Assembly (NCBI GenBank): GCA_002368155.1
Contig: AP018180.1
Span: forward strand, 2,017,947 to 2,081,946
Direction of reading: 5' to 3'
Origin: Nostoc carneum NIES-2107
GTDB taxonomy: Bacteria > Cyanobacteriota > Cyanobacteriia > Cyanobacteriales > Nostocaceae
DNA: 64,000 nucleotides
Positions 27,683 to 36,091 of this stretch are shown here, in pieces. The position numbers and the translations under genes were made by a program. The stretch's first letter is position 1. Every line of letters begins with the position of its first letter. The notes under the pieces are model-generated. The model searched no databases. It was not told where the DNA came from and saw only the letters and a list, made by a program, of their open reading frames with translations.

Positions 27683-28288
27683 ATGCTATATATCAGATTA
27701 GCTCAAACTTCTGAAGAAAAAGAAAAAGTTTTTAAATTACGGTATCAAATCTATTTAGAAGAAATGGGATATTTCCAAAAATATGCCAACCACAAACAGC
27801 AGACAATAGAAGAACCATTAGATAAATCAGGTAACATATTTGTAGCTTTTAAGGATGGAGAATTAGTTGGCACTTGTCGCAATAATTATGCTAAAAATTC
27901 AAATTTGGAATACTATACCGAGCTTTATAAAATGAGTGATATTGCCGGAAATGCACATCCCTTGTATACGTCAATTGGCACGAAATTTATGATTATACAC
28001 CATCTTAGAGGAAGCAGAATAACTTTGGGTATACTACAAGCTTATTACAATCAATTGCTACTAGATCAAATAAAGTTTGATTTTATAGACTGTGAACCGC
28101 ATATGATTCCTTTCTTTCAAAAACTAGGCTATCAACCCATTGATATGATAAACCACCCTGAATATGGCAGTGGTCTTGCCATGATGTTAGATGTATTTAA
28201 TTTTCAACATTTAGAGCAAGTTAAATCACCTTTTTTACGCTTGGCTATAAAATTTTTAGAGATTCATGATTTTCAGCCTGGCATTTAA
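27683..28288 (+). CDS. GNAT-like N-acyltransferase
   Basis: Encodes 201 residues from ATG 27683 (MLYIRLAQTSEEKEKVFKLR). The N-terminal half (FKLRYQIYLEEMGYFQKYA) resembles N-acyl amino acid / autoinducer synthase-like GNAT proteins; FVAFKDGELVGTCR is the typical central strand pair; FIDCEPHMIPFFQKLGYQP is the C-terminal GNAT pattern. It would transfer an acyl group from CoA or a carrier protein to an amine; the substrate is unknown. It is 78 bp upstream of the ATP-grasp gene and appears to be the first gene of a set with the ATP-grasp, haem-oxygenase-like and ABC genes. Confidence 0.75.
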   Translation: MLYIRLAQTSEEKEKVFKLRYQIYLEEMGYFQKYANHKQQTIEEPLDKSGNIFVAFKDGELVGTCRNNYAKNSNLEYYTELYKMSDIAGNAHPLYTSIGTKFMIIHHLRGSRITLGILQAYYNQLLLDQIKFDFIDCEPHMIPFFQKLGYQPIDMINHPEYGSGLAMMLDVFNFQHLEQVKSPFLRLAIKFLEIHDFQPGI

Positions 28289-28366
28289 CAAATAAGAAAT
28301 TTTTATCACCTAAAAATAAGGTCTAATTTTCTCTAGTTCAGCCATCCTGTTATCCCCATCTAAAAA

Positions 28367-29533
28367 ATGAAATTAATTCAATACATCAAAAATTTACCAA
28401 TCTCAGACAAAGAAATACTGGTTTGGGCTTTCATTCCTTGTTTATCTGTAGAGCAAGATTTCTCTAACGAAGAATTCAATCCGTTATATTTTCAACAAGA
28501 ACTAGCAGATGTTTTTGCCGAACTGGATGTGGCATGGAAGTTTAAGCTAATCACCTTAGAAAATATGAAAGCAGTGATTGAAGAAGTGGCTGCTTCCCAA
28601 ACCAAATATTTCCCAGTTGTACTGAACTACTGTGCGGGATTAGATGAAGTTGATGGATATCCGGGTGCTTCTGTTGTCAAATTATTGGAAGCTAAGGGTA
28701 TTCCCTTTACGGGGGCAGATTCTCAGTTTTTTAGAATGGGGAACTCCAAAATTTTGATGAAGCAGGCTTTTGTTGAGGCAGGAGTTTCAACTGCACCCTA
28801 TGAAGCGATTAAGGATGTGAATAGCATTCGGGGATTGTGCGATCGCCTTGTACCTCCACTAATTGTCAAGCCCTCAACTTCGTTTGGCACAAGAGGCATT
28901 TCCTTGCAATCCGTTGTCCACACTGATGAAGAAGCGATCACTCGATTTGAGCATTTACAGCAAGGACAACATGATATCCAGATTCCGGCAGACAGTATTT
29001 TTGTAGAACGGTTTATCAAAGGTCGAGAATTTACAGTTTTCCTCATATGGGCTGCTCATCACCCAGATCGAATCAAAATTTATCCACCTCTAGAAGCTGT
29101 TTTTCACTCTGGTCTACCTGAAACTGAACAATTCTTTACTCGTGAGTCACGGACAGGAGAAGCAGAACCACGAACCCCCCTACTCCATCAGGAACCGTTA
29201 TGCAGTTTTCAATTAGCACCAACTGAATTGCATGATCGACTTTGCGATCTAGCTAAACGTGCTTACTGTGCAGTGGGTGGTACTGGATATGGACGGGTAG
29301 ATATTCGTTTTGATGAGACTACTCAAGACATGTTTGTTTTGGAAGTAAACCCTAATCCTGCTGTCACCTCCAAGTCTGTCACTATGGGCATTGATCAGCC
29401 AAATACATCTAGAGTTGGTACTATTTTATACCTAGGAGATATTCCCTTTGTAGAACTAATGTCAGAAATAATTGCAGAGACTTTAGCTAGATTTATGACA
29501 AAAAAAGGAGATTATTTCTATGTTGCAAATTAA
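28367..29533 (+). CDS. ATP-grasp ligase related to D-alanine-D-alanine ligase
   Basis: Encodes 388 residues. ATP-grasp features are clear: VKPSTSFGTRGIS (ATP-binding lysine and glycine-rich loop), VERFIKGREFTVFLI, and FVLEVNPNPAV, the Mg-binding E-x-N. The N-terminal region (FNPLYFQQELADVFAELDVA, VLNYCAGLDEVDGYPGASV, FTGADSQFFRMGNSKILMKQ) follows the D-Ala-D-Ala ligase layout, but the family is broader and joins carboxylates to amines. Since it is not near cell-wall genes, a role in making a small peptide-like product is more likely. It overlaps the next gene by 14 bp, implying translational coupling. Confidence 0.85.
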   Translation: MKLIQYIKNLPISDKEILVWAFIPCLSVEQDFSNEEFNPLYFQQELADVFAELDVAWKFKLITLENMKAVIEEVAASQTKYFPVVLNYCAGLDEVDGYPGASVVKLLEAKGIPFTGADSQFFRMGNSKILMKQAFVEAGVSTAPYEAIKDVNSIRGLCDRLVPPLIVKPSTSFGTRGISLQSVVHTDEEAITRFEHLQQGQHDIQIPADSIFVERFIKGREFTVFLIWAAHHPDRIKIYPPLEAVFHSGLPETEQFFTRESRTGEAEPRTPLLHQEPLCSFQLAPTELHDRLCDLAKRAYCAVGGTGYGRVDIRFDETTQDMFVLEVNPNPAVTSKSVTMGIDQPNTSRVGTILYLGDIPFVELMSEIIAETLARFMTKKGDYFYVAN

Positions 29534-30230
29534 TAATGTGCAAAATGAAGCTCAAGTTAGTAACCTCACCAGTTCGACTGATGAGCTAAATTATCAATTA
29601 ATAAGACTCTCTGAAGTTATCAATGAAGTTGAAAAATCTATCAATTGTTTACAAGAAAATTTTTCAAAATTTCCTTGGGACAATCGAGCGTGTTATGCTG
29701 AATGGCTAGCTCAAATCTATTATCAAACTTCCTACACTCCCCGTCTTGAAGCTCTAGCAGCTTCTCGATGCAACACTAATAGTAGTTTGTTCTCTTTATT
29801 CCTAGAAGGTCTTAAAGGGGAGCTAGGACATGAAAACTTAGCACTCAAAGACTTAAAGTCATTAGGCTACTCTATTGAATCATTTCCAGAACTGCCAGCT
29901 ACATCCAGTTTTTACCACAGTCTTTTCTACTTGATGGATTACGAAAGCCCTTTATCTATTTTAGGATACAAAATTCCTTTAGAAGGTTTCGCTTGCCATT
30001 CTAGTCAGAAGCTTTTCTACAAGAAAATGCTAGGCTTATATGGTGAATCGTCAACATTCTTCCTTAAAGTCCATGATTCAGAAGATCTTGCTCACTACAA
30101 GCAAGGTTTAAAAATGCTTGAGATGTGTGAAAACAAAGACCTCATCGCTATTTGTAAAGCTTGTCAACAACTTTCTTATGTTTCTGGAGCAATGTTAGAA
30201 GCAATTGCCAAGAAACATCTTATCAATTAA
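29520..30230 (+). CDS. Haem-oxygenase-like / TenA-like enzyme, possible diiron oxidase
   Basis: Encodes 236 helical residues. The pattern ELGHENLALKDLKSLG (E101, H104, D111) and KVHDSEDLAH (H185, D189, H192) matches the metal-ligand helices of haem-oxygenase-like diiron oxidases (HDO), which use O2 to cleave or oxidise amino- or fatty-acid substrates. The assignment is from these motifs and overall helical character, not from a search. The ATG has AGGAG ten bases upstream, and the gene overlaps the ATP-grasp gene by 14 bp, so both are surely made together. It probably oxidises the product or precursor of the same pathway. Confidence 0.7.
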   Translation: MLQINNVQNEAQVSNLTSSTDELNYQLIRLSEVINEVEKSINCLQENFSKFPWDNRACYAEWLAQIYYQTSYTPRLEALAASRCNTNSSLFSLFLEGLKGELGHENLALKDLKSLGYSIESFPELPATSSFYHSLFYLMDYESPLSILGYKIPLEGFACHSSQKLFYKKMLGLYGESSTFFLKVHDSEDLAHYKQGLKMLEMCENKDLIAICKACQQLSYVSGAMLEAIAKKHLIN

Positions 30231-30269
30231 CTACCTAAAAGTAGCTTAAAAACTACTTCCAAGTGACGC

Positions 30270-30399
30270 TAAGTAGGTAGGCAGAAGAATTTACAGGTAT
30301 GTCATTACGAGCGTAACGGAGTGAAGCGAAGTAATCGCAAGGGTTATAAGGCTTTTACATTCTGTTACATAGTTGACTTTATTTGTGCCTACCTACTTA
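30270..30399. repeat. MITE-like element with 14-bp terminal inverted repeats
   Basis: TAAGTAGGTAGGCA (30270-30283) and its exact complement (30386-30399) enclose 102 bp that include a common cyanobacterial repeat (ATTACGAGCGTAACGGAGTG). No coding content. A separate hairpin (CTCAGC...GCTGAG, about 30418-30446) follows and may act as a terminator for the haem-oxygenase-like gene. The 310-bp gap to the ABC gene is thus explained by repeats. Confidence 0.6.
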
Positions 30400-30540
30400 A
30401 ATCATAGAATATAACATCTCAGCTAGTAGAATATTTACTGGCTGAGATGACTACTGTTTTCTTCTATACTGGCAATGCCAGATTAATGAGTTTAATAACC
30501 CCTGTGTATTGGAGCGAGTCATCTTTTAATTTAAAAATCA

Positions 30541-32289
30541 ATGAATCTAATTTGGTTTCTCAAAGAAATTAATAAATACATTTTTCCCTATCGATGGTTA
30601 GCTATTCTTCTCATCACTCGTGGTCTTTATGAGGCTGCTTTTGAAGCCTCAATTAGAATAAGCTTAAAATTTATTATTGATGGGGCTATCATTCCTCAAA
30701 ATTACAATCTTTTAATTTTAATTCTGTTATTATTAGGATTGGGATCAATTTTATTTGTTTTTATCGGTTTAATCGGCGATTTTTGGGCAACAAAATTTAA
30801 TATTTCTATAATTAATAATATCCGATCTGCTATGTTTTACCGCCTCCAAAATCTATCTATGGAATTTTTTGGGCGACGTTCCCCAGGGGATATTGTTAAC
30901 TGTTTTGTTACTGATACGGAAAAGGTAGAAAATAGTTTACAGTTCGGGTTAATTATGATTTTAGAACTGGGTAGCATCCTATTTTCTGCTATTTTTATGT
31001 TTTCCCTCAATTGGCAATTAGGTATAATTAGTTTGATTGGTTTAACTTTTTGTGTTCTTGCACCTACAAAAATTGGCGCTATCGCCACTAATCAAACTTA
31101 TGAATTAAGAGATACTCAAGGTCAAATTGCTAATACAATTCAAGAAAATATTATCTCTCAAACTGTTATTAAATTATTTGGTCTACAACAACGTAATATT
31201 CATGATTTTTCTCAGCAATTACAAGATTTAAAAAAGGTTTATACAAAAGCTAAATTTTCCTCTTATTTAGTACAAAGGATTCCTACTTTAGTATTTGTAT
31301 TTGTCCAAATTGCTATTATTGCTATAGGGGCAATAATGACCTACAAAAACATAATCACCGTGGGAACACTTGCCTCTTTCCAAGTTTTATTAGTAGGTTT
31401 AAATCTGAATATCCTCAGTCTCACCTTTTCCCTCCCCTACCTCATAGAAGGAATAGCTGGGATGCAACGCATTAATATTTTATTAACTGAAGTTCCCCAA
31501 GTTCAAGATGCACCAAATGCCATTGAACTACCTCATTTTTCTCAGACAATTAAATTTAATAATGTTACTTTTAATTATTCATCAGAGAGAAGAGGAATCA
31601 ACAATCTATCTCTAACTATTAACAAAAATGATTTTATAGTATTTGTAGGACATTCCGGCGCTGGTAAAAGTACCATTGTTAATCTCTTAACCCGACTTTA
31701 CGACCCAGAACAAGGTAATATTTTTGTTGATAATATTAACTTAAATTCCTGCACTCAAAAATCTTTACGGGAACAAATCGGACTCGTTTCTCAAGAGGTA
31801 ATTTTATTTAACACTTCCATCCGAGAAAATATTAGAATGGGCTATTTAGAAGCCACTGATGAGGAAGTAGAAACCGCCGCCAAAGATGCGGAAATTCATG
31901 ATTTTATCCTCTCTTTACCCCAAGGTTATTATACCCCAGTAGGTGACAGAGGCGGGCAATTATCAGGAGGTCAACGCCAAAGAATTGCTTTAGCGAGAGC
32001 ATTAGTCAGAAAACCTGCTATTTTGATATTAGATGAAGCTACATCTGCGCTAGACTTAGCCACAGAAGCAGATATCCTTAACACAATAGATAAGATAGCT
32101 AAAAAATGTACAGTGATTATGATTACCCACCGTATTACCCATGCTTTACGTGCCAATCATATTTTTGTATTAGAAAATGGTAGCATTGTCGCATCCGGTA
32201 GCCATACAGATTTATTGAAACAAGGTGGAGTTTATGCAAAACTGTGGCAACAAAGTCATCAACCCCATATTGAAAACCTAACTTGTTAG
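30541..32289 (+). CDS. ABC exporter (fused membrane and ATPase domains)
   Basis: Encodes 582 residues, the normal length for a half-size type IV exporter. Residues 1-300 hold six membrane helices, beginning LAILLITRGLYEAAFEASIR. The ATPase domain has Walker A GHSGAGKST, Q-loop (LVSQEVILF), signature LSGGQRQR, Walker B AILILDEATSALD and the H-loop MITHR. It probably acts as a homodimer exporting a lipid, peptide or small molecule. It lies downstream of the GNAT, ATP-grasp and haem-oxygenase-like genes on the same strand, which makes it the likely exporter of their product, although a MITE lies between. Confidence 0.9.
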   Translation: MNLIWFLKEINKYIFPYRWLAILLITRGLYEAAFEASIRISLKFIIDGAIIPQNYNLLILILLLLGLGSILFVFIGLIGDFWATKFNISIINNIRSAMFYRLQNLSMEFFGRRSPGDIVNCFVTDTEKVENSLQFGLIMILELGSILFSAIFMFSLNWQLGIISLIGLTFCVLAPTKIGAIATNQTYELRDTQGQIANTIQENIISQTVIKLFGLQQRNIHDFSQQLQDLKKVYTKAKFSSYLVQRIPTLVFVFVQIAIIAIGAIMTYKNIITVGTLASFQVLLVGLNLNILSLTFSLPYLIEGIAGMQRINILLTEVPQVQDAPNAIELPHFSQTIKFNNVTFNYSSERRGINNLSLTINKNDFIVFVGHSGAGKSTIVNLLTRLYDPEQGNIFVDNINLNSCTQKSLREQIGLVSQEVILFNTSIRENIRMGYLEATDEEVETAAKDAEIHDFILSLPQGYYTPVGDRGGQLSGGQRQRIALARALVRKPAILILDEATSALDLATEADILNTIDKIAKKCTVIMITHRITHALRANHIFVLENGSIVASGSHTDLLKQGGVYAKLWQQSHQPHIENLTC

Positions 32290-32311
32290 TTATAACTACA
32301 AGCTTTTTTGA

Positions 32312-32902
32312 TGCCCGTTTTTTCAGGAATCGAAAAAAAATAATCCACAAGATAGCATCGAACTGCGTTCTCAATTCAGCTTTGGATTTAATTCTTTTAG
32401 TTCCACAAGCAACGAACCGCTAGCCCTAGTGAATTCAGTACCAGCAACATTTGTTTCTTGGCAAGGTCAAGCGCAGTGGACGAGGATTTTAGCTAAGGAT
32501 ACATTGCTGTTGGTACGTGCCAATGCTCAACTAGCATACCAGACCTTAGTACCTTCAGAACAGTTCATTTTGGGTGGAAAAGGCGGTTACCTACAAGATT
32601 CTCTGCTCACCGACAATGGAATTTTCGCTTCAGCCGAAGTTCAACTCCCTGTGATGGCGGTTTTCCGGGGAAAGGGACTGATCCAAGTGATTCCCTTTGT
32701 TGATTTTGGCACAGGTTGGAATAGTTCGTGTCAAACCAATCCCAGCCCCAATACTATGGCTTCTGTGGGTTTGGGTTTACAGTGGCAACAGGATCGTGTT
32801 ACAGCTCGTCTTGACTGGGGAATTCCTTTAATCTCAGTAAATTCACAGTATGGTACAGGGCTAGAAAATGCTCTGTATTTCTCTGTACAATACAACCCTT
32901 AA
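32312..32902 (+). pseudogene. C-terminal remnant of a TpsB (ShlB/FhaC-type) outer-membrane transporter
   Basis: An open stretch from 32312 encodes about 196 residues with no proper start. The sequence (IELRSQFSFGFNSFSSTSNE ... QFILGGKGGYLQDSLLTDNG ... FVDFGTGWN ... YFSVQYNP) is the C-terminal half of the beta-barrel of two-partner secretion transporters, ending with the typical terminal aromatic-rich strand. The POTRA domains and first strands are missing. A TpsA-type exoprotein gene exists at 47.6-50.2 kb, outside the element. This remnant cannot by itself make a functional transporter. Confidence 0.8.
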
Positions 32903-32926
32903 AATTACTAGTTTTTAATCTAGATC

Positions 32927-33044
32927 AAAGCGATCGCTTGCTCTTCTGGGGTGCGTTACGCTTTGGCTAACACACCTTTTCAATTGTCGGTGAAATGCCC
33001 ACGATGCCGTAAGCCAGAGACAGTGCCGTAGGCGATCGCTTTTT
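32927..33044 (+). repeat. Dispersed repeat (first copy at 26608-26720)
   Basis: Same block order as the copy at 26608-26720 (GCGATCGC, CTTCTGGGGTG, GCGTTACGC, CACCTTTT, GATGCCGTAAGCCAGA, GCGATCGC with T-run). It separates the TpsB remnant from xisH. Confidence 0.55.
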
Positions 33045-33126
33045 TGTGGGGAGAAGAGCGTAGGCGTAGCCCGTCGTAGACATCGCTTTATGGTATGAGT
33101 ATTGGTAAAATAGATTTAATTGATGT

Positions 33127-33543
33127 ATGCCAGCTAAAGATATATTTCATAATACAGTTAAAACAGCCCTCGAAAAAGATAAATGGACAATTACTGACGA
33201 GCATCTATTTATTCAAGTTGAGGATATTGATTTTTACATAGACTTAACAGCAGAGAGAATTTTAGCTGCTGAAAAAACTGGTAAAAAAATAGCAGTAGAG
33301 ATAAAATCCTTTTTAGGAGCTTCAGACGTAACTGAATTTCACCTAGCTCTTGGTCAATGTCTCAACTACCGTTCAGCATTGAGGTTGACAGAACCTGAAC
33401 GGATTTTGTATTTAGCTATTCCAGTAGATGTTTATAACGAGTTTTTTAGCCGGAAGTTTATTCAAAGAATTATTGGTGAATATCAGCTAAAATTACTAAT
33501 TTTTAATCCAGAGCAAGAGGAGATTGTTATATGGAGAGACTAA
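33127..33543 (+). CDS. xisH: fdxN element excision controlling factor XisH
   Basis: Encodes 138 residues, the usual XisH length. It begins MPAKDIFHNTVKTALEKDKW and contains FYIDLTAERILAAEK followed by KIAVEIKSFLGASDVTEFH; the D...ExK arrangement resembles a PD-(D/E)XK fold. In Anabaena PCC 7120 XisH and XisI are required with XisF for fdxN-element excision in heterocysts. It overlaps xisI by 13 bp. xisHI pairs also occur in many copies away from excision elements, so this pair could be a general copy; its place inside the element favours the excision role. Confidence 0.9.
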   Translation: MPAKDIFHNTVKTALEKDKWTITDEHLFIQVEDIDFYIDLTAERILAAEKTGKKIAVEIKSFLGASDVTEFHLALGQCLNYRSALRLTEPERILYLAIPVDVYNEFFSRKFIQRIIGEYQLKLLIFNPEQEEIVIWRD

Positions 33544-33860
33544 ATTATCAAGAAATAGTCCAAAAAATTTTGGAAAGTCATGCCAAAAACCGCTCAAATA
33601 GTCAGACAGAAGTCAAATTATTATTTGATACTGAGCGCGATCGCTATCAAGTTATGAATATTGGTTGGCAAGAACTAACGCGAATATTTGGTTGTATTAT
33701 TTATGTAGAAATTAAAGATGGCAAAATTTGGATCGAACGCGATGGAACGGAAATCGGAGTCGCTAATGAATTAGTAGAAGCTGGAGTTCCTAAACAAGAT
33801 ATAGTTTTGGCTTTTAAAGCCCCATACAAACGGAAATTTACTGAGTTTGCTGCTAGTTGA
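33531..33860 (+). CDS. xisI: fdxN element excision controlling factor XisI
   Basis: Encodes 109 residues, the family's normal size. Features are YQEIVQKILESHAKN at the N-terminus, the conserved LLFDTERDRYQVMNIGWQ, CIIYVEIKDGKIWIERDGTE and the C-terminal GVPKQDIVLAFKAPYKR. It is the partner of XisH and is translated from an overlapping frame. Together they are thought to control when or where XisF acts. The frame is intact. Confidence 0.92.
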   Translation: MERLNYQEIVQKILESHAKNRSNSQTEVKLLFDTERDRYQVMNIGWQELTRIFGCIIYVEIKDGKIWIERDGTEIGVANELVEAGVPKQDIVLAFKAPYKRKFTEFAAS

Positions 33861-34062
33861 AACTTATCTATCAAGTGATCGCTTATCTTTTATCAAAGCC
33901 ATATTACCAAAGAGCGATAAGCGAAGCTTAAGCCTTCTCCTAAAGGAGACGCTACGCGTAGCTTGCTTCCCCGTAGGGGTACGGCTATCGCACTACCTTT
34001 CCATCAAGCGATGTCTACGATGGGCTACGCCTACGCTCTTCTCCCCAGACAAAAGCGATCGC

Positions 34063-34505
34063 TTAAAAAGACCAAGGATTAATAATTACAACACTCGTCT
34101 CGGCAAAGTCTTTTTCATTGCGAGTGACAAGTTATAGAGAGTTATGAATTGCGATAGCTGCGCTCGCCGAAGGCATCGCTGCAATCAGAGAATCTATAGC
34201 AGGTAGAGGTCGCTCGTTCTGTTCTAATTGTCCTACTAAGTTTACCCACAATACTATTGTTGAAAAATCTATCCCTAAGATTCTATCTTTAAAACGACTC
34301 GGTAGAGTTTCATTTAGCCATTTCATTAACGATTCTTTTCGCTTAGACGCGGTAATTTTACTGATGCCTTTAGCAATTTCGCCAATTGTAATAATGCTGA
34401 TGTAAAGAGTGTCTGGCACTTGGACATCTAGCCAATCTACAACTTTTTGATTTGGGTGTTTGGCAACAAGTTCAGAAATCAGCAGGTATCAAGGAGAAAA
34501 ATCAT
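34063..34505 (-). pseudogene. Decayed VapC-type PIN toxin
   Basis: From ATG 34505 the sequence reads MIFLLDTC then hits a frameshift. The next frame continues ISELVAKHPNQKVVDWLDVQ ... ISIITIGEIAKGISK ... IDSLIAA, a PIN-domain pattern with acidic residues. A seven-codon insertion (MPSASAA) derived from a repeat sequence follows. Then a TAA stop precedes the normal end LVTRNEKDFAE...INPW (to 34063). So at least one frameshift, one stop and one repeat insertion have destroyed the gene. No vapB antitoxin is seen beside it. Confidence 0.82.
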
Positions 34506-34648
34506 AGCGTGAAGTCATCGCGGGGTAAACTGCGATCGCAGCTAAAGTCCAATTCTTCGCTGACTTCACCCCCGAAATCAACGCTCCTATACCTCCCTGC
34601 TCTCGAAAGGCAGGGTTTCTTGGAGAATTCTGATGAACGCAAAATATT

Positions 34649-36058
34649 ATGAATGATTCTGCCGCTAATAGCTCTATTCAAAGTCAAAAACTACCATTTA
34701 AAACTAAACTGGCTTATGGTGCAGGCGAATTAGGCCCAGCGATTACGGCAAATATTTCCATATTTTTCCTATTGGTCTTCTTGACGAATGTTGCTGGTAT
34801 TCCGGCGGGTTTAGCAGGTAGCATTTTGATGATTGGCAAAATTGGGGAAGCAATCAACGATCCATTTGTCGGTTTTTTGACTGATAAAACGAAATCTCGT
34901 CGTTGGGGTCGTCGTCTACCTTGGCTATTATATGGGGCAACTCCTTTTGGCATTTTCTTTTTCTTGCAGTGGATTGTACCGCCATTGAGTGTTTGGAGTT
35001 TGTTTTGGTATTACGTAGCGATTGGAGTCATATCTCAAGTATTTTACACCGTTGTCCATTTGCCTTATACAGCAATGACTCCAGAACTCACACAAGATTA
35101 TGACGAACGTACCAGCCTCAACAGTTTTCGCTTTACATTTTCCATTGGTGGCAGTATTTTATCGTTGATTTTGTCAAAAATCGTCTTTTCTGTAATTAGC
35201 GATCGCCAGCAACAATATCTAGTCTTAGCCGCAGTCTGTACTGTAATATCGATACTAGCGTTGTATGGGTGCGTTTACGGTACGCGCGATCGCGTTTTAG
35301 CATTTGAAGCCAAACGCATTCATCTAGAAGAACTCCCATCTATTCCCTTTACCGAACAACTCAAAATTGTCTTTACCAACCGACCTTTTTTGTTTGTTAT
35401 CGGTATATATCTTTGTACTTGGTTAGCCGTACAGATTACAGCCAGCATTATTCCTTATTTTGTAGTTTACTGTATGCATCTGCAAGAAGCGGATGTACCA
35501 ACAGTGATGATTGCTGTCCAAGGAACAGCGCTGTTAATGCTATTTTTCTGGAGTAGTTTAAGTAAAAGAGTTGGCAAGAGAGTTGTGTATTTTCTAGGAA
35601 TTAGTTTATGGATTATCGCCGCCATCGGACTCTATTTCTTGCAACCTGGGCAACTGAATTTATTGTATTTAATGGCAGTTATGGCAGGTTTTGGCGTGTC
35701 TACAGCTTATTTAATTCCTTGGTCAATGATTCCAGATGTGATTGAATTAGACGAACTCCAAACTGGACAACGCCGGGAAGGAGTTTTTTATGGCTTTATG
35801 GTGTTGCTGCAAAAATTTGGTTTAGCTTTTGGTTTATTTTTAGTAGGAAATGCTTTGCAAGCATACGGTTTTAAAGAAGCTGTAGCTGGACAAACTGAAC
35901 TACCTACACAGCCTGATTTGGCATTACTTGCTATTCGCCTTGCAATTAGCCCCTTACCTATAATTTGTTTAATTGCTGGTTTAGTTTTAACCTATTTTTA
36001 TCCAATTACTCGTGAAATGCACGCCGAAATCATGCTGAAACTCAAACAACGGCAATAG
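34649..36058 (+). CDS. GPH-family sugar:cation symporter (MFS, MelB-like)
   Basis: Encodes 469 residues with about 12 membrane helices. The N-terminus KLAYGAGELGPAITANISIF and the motif DPFVGFLTDKTKSRRWGRRLPW are typical of the glycoside-pentoside-hexuronide (GPH) family; WSMIPDVIELDELQTGQRREG and FYGFMVLLQKFGLAFG are the usual C-half signatures. It would import sugars or glycosides together with Na+ or H+. It stands alone and in the same direction as xisHI, between a decayed toxin and a convergent unknown gene. Confidence 0.9.
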   Translation: MNDSAANSSIQSQKLPFKTKLAYGAGELGPAITANISIFFLLVFLTNVAGIPAGLAGSILMIGKIGEAINDPFVGFLTDKTKSRRWGRRLPWLLYGATPFGIFFFLQWIVPPLSVWSLFWYYVAIGVISQVFYTVVHLPYTAMTPELTQDYDERTSLNSFRFTFSIGGSILSLILSKIVFSVISDRQQQYLVLAAVCTVISILALYGCVYGTRDRVLAFEAKRIHLEELPSIPFTEQLKIVFTNRPFLFVIGIYLCTWLAVQITASIIPYFVVYCMHLQEADVPTVMIAVQGTALLMLFFWSSLSKRVGKRVVYFLGISLWIIAAIGLYFLQPGQLNLLYLMAVMAGFGVSTAYLIPWSMIPDVIELDELQTGQRREGVFYGFMVLLQKFGLAFGLFLVGNALQAYGFKEAVAGQTELPTQPDLALLAIRLAISPLPIICLIAGLVLTYFYPITREMHAEIMLKLKQRQ

Positions 36059-36091
36059 AAGGTTGAGTAATTGATGAAATGATCAATCCTT

